Positions 20,804-20,848 of a stretch of DNA of 20,848 nt are shown here, in pieces; position 1 is the first letter of the stretch; each line of letters starts with the position of its first letter. Below the pieces are notes generated by a model, which searched no databases, was not told the DNA's origin, and saw only the letters and a program-made list of their open reading frames with translations. Both the position numbers and the translations under genes were made by a program. The stretch comes from JASGDB01 sp049841315 (GTDB taxonomy: Bacteria; Bacteroidota; Bacteroidia; Flavobacteriales; Weeksellaceae): assembly GCA_049841315.1 (NCBI GenBank), contig JASGDB010000055.1, positions 1-20,848 on the forward strand. The letters are read 5' to 3'.

Positions 20804-20843
20804 GTTCTTTTGTCTTGAAACAAAAGAACCAAAAGTTCAAGAC
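20804..20843. repeat. Inverted repeat with two exclusive stems at the window end
   Basis: GTTCTTTTG (20804-20812) pairs with CAAAAGAAC (20821-20829) around an 8-base loop. GTCTTGAA (20812-20819) can instead pair with TTCAAGAC (20836-20843). The second stem uses the first stem's loop, so only one can form. Similar elements are, from memory, frequent in flavobacterial intergenic DNA. The element may continue beyond the window. Confidence 0.7.
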
Positions 20844-20848
20844 TTGGA

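Larger units (their letters stand above)
20606..20848. other. Non-coding end of the window, with two palindromic elements
   Basis: No gene is supported in these 243 bases. Present are a terminator-like hairpin (20625-20656) and a flavobacterial-type inverted repeat (20804-20843). The intervening bases are AT-rich and show no open frame of note. Confidence 0.6.

Overview
The window is a stretch of a Bacteroidota chromosome, most likely class Flavobacteriia in the Chryseobacterium/Weeksellaceae neighbourhood. The reasons are: NuoC and NuoD as separate genes, a short NuoG without the large molybdopterin-fold domain, start sites with little or no Shine-Dalgarno, TAnnTTTG-type -7 boxes (TAAATTTG before nuoA), and intergenic palindromes of the kind common in flavobacterial genomes. 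The genus is inferred from gene resemblance; no 16S or other marker gene is present.

The backbone is one complete 14-gene respiratory complex I operon, nuoABCDEFGHIJKLMN, on the minus strand from 18272 down to 385. All fourteen subunits look intact: the Fe-S ligands of NuoB, NuoE, NuoF, NuoG and NuoI and the proton-channel Glu/Lys residues of NuoK, NuoL, NuoM and NuoN are visible. Upstream of nuoA lie a 60-residue two-helix membrane protein and a GNAT-like protein. A divergent plus-strand gene for a membrane zinc metallopeptidase (YugP type) closes the right end.

Eight genes unrelated to complex I sit inside the operon, all in its direction. Between nuoE and nuoF there are four overlapping small genes: mntA (nucleotidyltransferase antitoxin), hepT (HEPN RNase toxin), a DUF2442 gene and a DUF4160 gene. 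Between nuoF and nuoG there are an outer-membrane beta-barrel-like protein and a very AT-rich pair made of an ABC/OLD-type ATPase and a small protein with Toprim-like acidic motifs. Between nuoJ and nuoK there is a retropepsin-like aspartic protease. The operon thus acts as a dock for toxin-antitoxin-like and defence-like genes, which would be transcribed together with the proton pump. The ATPase/Toprim-like pair is the best candidate for an undescribed system, and the chain of two toxin-antitoxin-like pairs is second.

The non-coding DNA is rich in structure. There are three 131-138 bp tandem copies (last one shortened) beyond nuoN, a 64-bp repeat in two identical copies on either side of nuoA plus a diverged third copy before nuoI, an inverted-repeat-bracketed segment between nuoC and nuoD, perfect hairpins in several gaps, and short-period (6-21 bp) direct repeats in many gaps, including related ones directly upstream of nuoF and nuoG.
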